The notes under the pieces are model-generated. The model saw only the letters and a program-made list of their open reading frames with translations, was not told where the DNA came from and did no database searches. DNA of 7,019 bases from Streptococcaceae bacterium (lineage in GTDB: Bacteria > Bacillota > Bacilli > Lactobacillales > Streptococcaceae). The stretch spans positions 1 through 7,019 of the forward strand of contig WREM01000052.1 of assembly GCA_009779335.1 (NCBI GenBank). The letters are read 5' to 3'. The position numbers were made by a program, and so were the translations under genes. How positions within the stretch are numbered: position 1 is the first letter of the stretch; each line of letters begins with the position of its first letter. Below, in pieces: positions 5,911 through 7,019 of this stretch.

Positions 5911-6977
5911 TAATAGTTTTTGATTTGAGCGACTGTATTTGAATCTAAATTTTCAACGATGGTACGTAGATAGTTCTGAGCTTGATTATAATCCTCTAGG
6001 CTGAAAATGGCTTGATGGCTGTGAATGTATCGTGCACAGACACCGATCGTTGTAGATGGGACACCGTGATTTTGTAGATGAGCAGCTCCTGCATCTGTCC
6101 CTCCTTTTGAGATATAGGCTTGTGTTTGGATGGCATTTGATTGAGCTGTATCAAGTAAGAAAGATTTCATGTTGGGAAGCATGATATGACCCGGGTCATA
6201 GAAGCGTAGGAGTGTTCCTTGGCCGAGCTCTCCATTAGTATTTCCGAATGTATCAGAGGCAGGAGAACAATCAACAGCGAAGAATAAATCGGGCTTGAAT
6301 TTGGTTGTAGAAACGTGTGCACCACGTAATCCCACTTCCTCTTGAACATTTGCTCCAATGATGAGCGTAACAGGAAGTGCTTTGTCTTTGAGGTATTCTA
6401 AGAGTTCGAGTATCATGAGACAGCCATAACGATTATCCCAAGCTTTTGCGATGACATTCTTGCCATTTGCTGAGAGAATGGTCTCAGTCTCAGGGATGAT
6501 GACATTTCCTTGATTTACGCCATAGTCGAGGGCTTCATGTTTATCCGTGAATCCCGCATCAAAGATGATGTCTTCAACAGCAGGGATAGAGGGTGTAGCG
6601 TTTGTGCCACGCAGGAGATGCGGGGGAAGCCCCCCTGTGATGACAGGAATCTTGTCCCCTTTTTGTGTGAAGAGAGAAAACCGTTGTCCGCTCATGACAA
6701 GAGGATTCCATCCACCCAATGGAACTACACGGAAAGTCCCGTCCTCTTTGATGGAAGAAACCATAAATCCTACCTCATCCATGTGAGCAGCTACCATGAT
6801 ACGTGGAGCATTTTCTGTCTTAGATTTTTTAATGCCAAAGATACCCCCAAGCCCATCGTACTCTATGTCATCAACTAAAGGTGCCATCTTTTCTTTTAGG
6901 TATTCACGCATTGGAGTTTCAAATCCACTTGTTGCTTGAAGTTCAGTGATTTCTTTTATTTTGTCAAATAAAGTCAT
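5910..6977 (-). CDS. pepA: Glutamyl aminopeptidase, M42 family
   Basis: This cytoplasmic metallo-aminopeptidase removes N-terminal Glu or Asp from peptides and helps convert imported peptides to amino acids. The 355 residues match the lactococcal PepA length, and long stretches, such as the RIMVAAHMDEVGFMVSS segment and the C-terminal IKNY, agree with that protein as I remember it. M42 metal and catalytic residues are all present: H65 and D67 (AAHMDEVGF), D181 (KAWDNRYG), E213 and E214 (VQEEVGLRGA), D236 (FAVDCSPASD) and H319 (RYIHSHQ). GGTDAGAAH (292-300) is also family-typical. Members form large dodecameric shells. The ATG start follows a purine-rich AGAGAAG that is only a weak ribosome binding site, yet the N-terminus MTLFDKIKEIT fits the family. 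It appears to be a single-gene unit with a promoter at the window edge and a shared terminator. Confidence 0.96.
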   Translation of the reverse strand: MTLFDKIKEITELQATSGFETPMREYLKEKMAPLVDDIEYDGLGGIFGIKKSKTENAPRIMVAAHMDEVGFMVSSIKEDGTFRVVPLGGWNPLVMSGQRFSLFTQKGDKIPVITGGLPPHLLRGTNATPSIPAVEDIIFDAGFTDKHEALDYGVNQGNVIIPETETILSANGKNVIAKAWDNRYGCLMILELLEYLKDKALPVTLIIGANVQEEVGLRGAHVSTTKFKPDLFFAVDCSPASDTFGNTNGELGQGTLLRFYDPGHIMLPNMKSFLLDTAQSNAIQTQAYISKGGTDAGAAHLQNHGVPSTTIGVCARYIHSHQAIFSLEDYNQAQNYLRTIVENLDSNTVAQIKNY

Positions 6978-7006
6978 AGTCTTCTCTTTTCTATTGTGTT
7001 GATTTT

Positions 7007-7015
7007 ATTATATCA
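7007..7015 (-). promoter_or_regulatory. Extended -10 promoter of pepA
   Basis: The minus strand reads TGATATAAT (7015-7007), the same nine bases as at the tyrS and coiled-coil promoters. The -35 lies beyond the window. The expected start near 7000 leaves about 23 bases before ATG 6977. Confidence 0.7.
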
Positions 7016-7019
7016 GAAA

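Noticed and set aside
6167..6878. Alternative frames within pepA on both strands
   Set aside because: They overlap a full-length PepA with every metal ligand in place, and their compositions are not protein-like.
1..7019. CRISPR arrays, tRNA or rRNA genes, insertion sequences, attachment sites
   Set aside because: I saw no spaced direct repeats, cloverleaf sequences, transposase-like frames or terminal inverted repeats. The few gaps between genes are under 100 bases and are accounted for by promoters and terminators.

Overview
The window is AT-rich, tightly packed bacterial DNA from a low-GC Firmicute. I infer Lactobacillales, most likely Lactococcus (perhaps the L. garvieae side of the genus) or a close relative. 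The evidence is a 355-residue M42 glutamyl aminopeptidase that closely resembles remembered lactococcal PepA, a small immunity protein resembling the lactococcin A immunity protein LciA, AAAGG-type ribosome binding sites, and extended -10 promoters (TGnTATAAT). The genus assignment is from memory of families and was not tested by a search.

Layout from left to right. (1) Positions 1-1052, minus strand: a CPA1-type Na+(K+)/H+ antiporter that runs off the left edge. (2) 1082-1531, minus: an unrecognised charged coiled-coil protein, probably transcribed with the antiporter from its own promoter. (3) 1615-2883, minus: tyrS, complete, with its own promoter and a terminator overlapping its stop codon. 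(4) 2962-3275, minus: a bacteriocin immunity gene of the LciA/EntA type whose well-positioned start (ATG at 3275, strong ribosome binding site) is out of frame with the body. A -1 shift at A AAA AAG would join the two. (5) 3291-3935, minus: a PAP2-family membrane lipid phosphatase, 15 bases upstream of the immunity start. (6) 3936-4031: a divergent promoter region with two interlocked promoters and a 13-base perfect palindrome. (7) 4032-5879, plus: a polytopic membrane glycerophosphodiester phosphodiesterase. (8) 5883-5910: a bidirectional terminator between convergent genes. (9) 5910-6977, minus: pepA, with its -10 element at the right edge.

The window is mostly housekeeping and cell-envelope functions: ion homeostasis, translation, envelope lipid or teichoic-acid phosphate chemistry, and peptide breakdown. 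The most unusual item is the frame-interrupted orphan immunity gene behind the PAP2 gene. It could be a decayed gene, a homopolymer on/off switch, or a case of programmed frameshifting. The second is the interlocked divergent promoter with its palindrome, which could couple expression of the two envelope enzymes. I saw no mobile element, CRISPR array, tRNA or rRNA, and no stretch above 300 bases lacks a gene.
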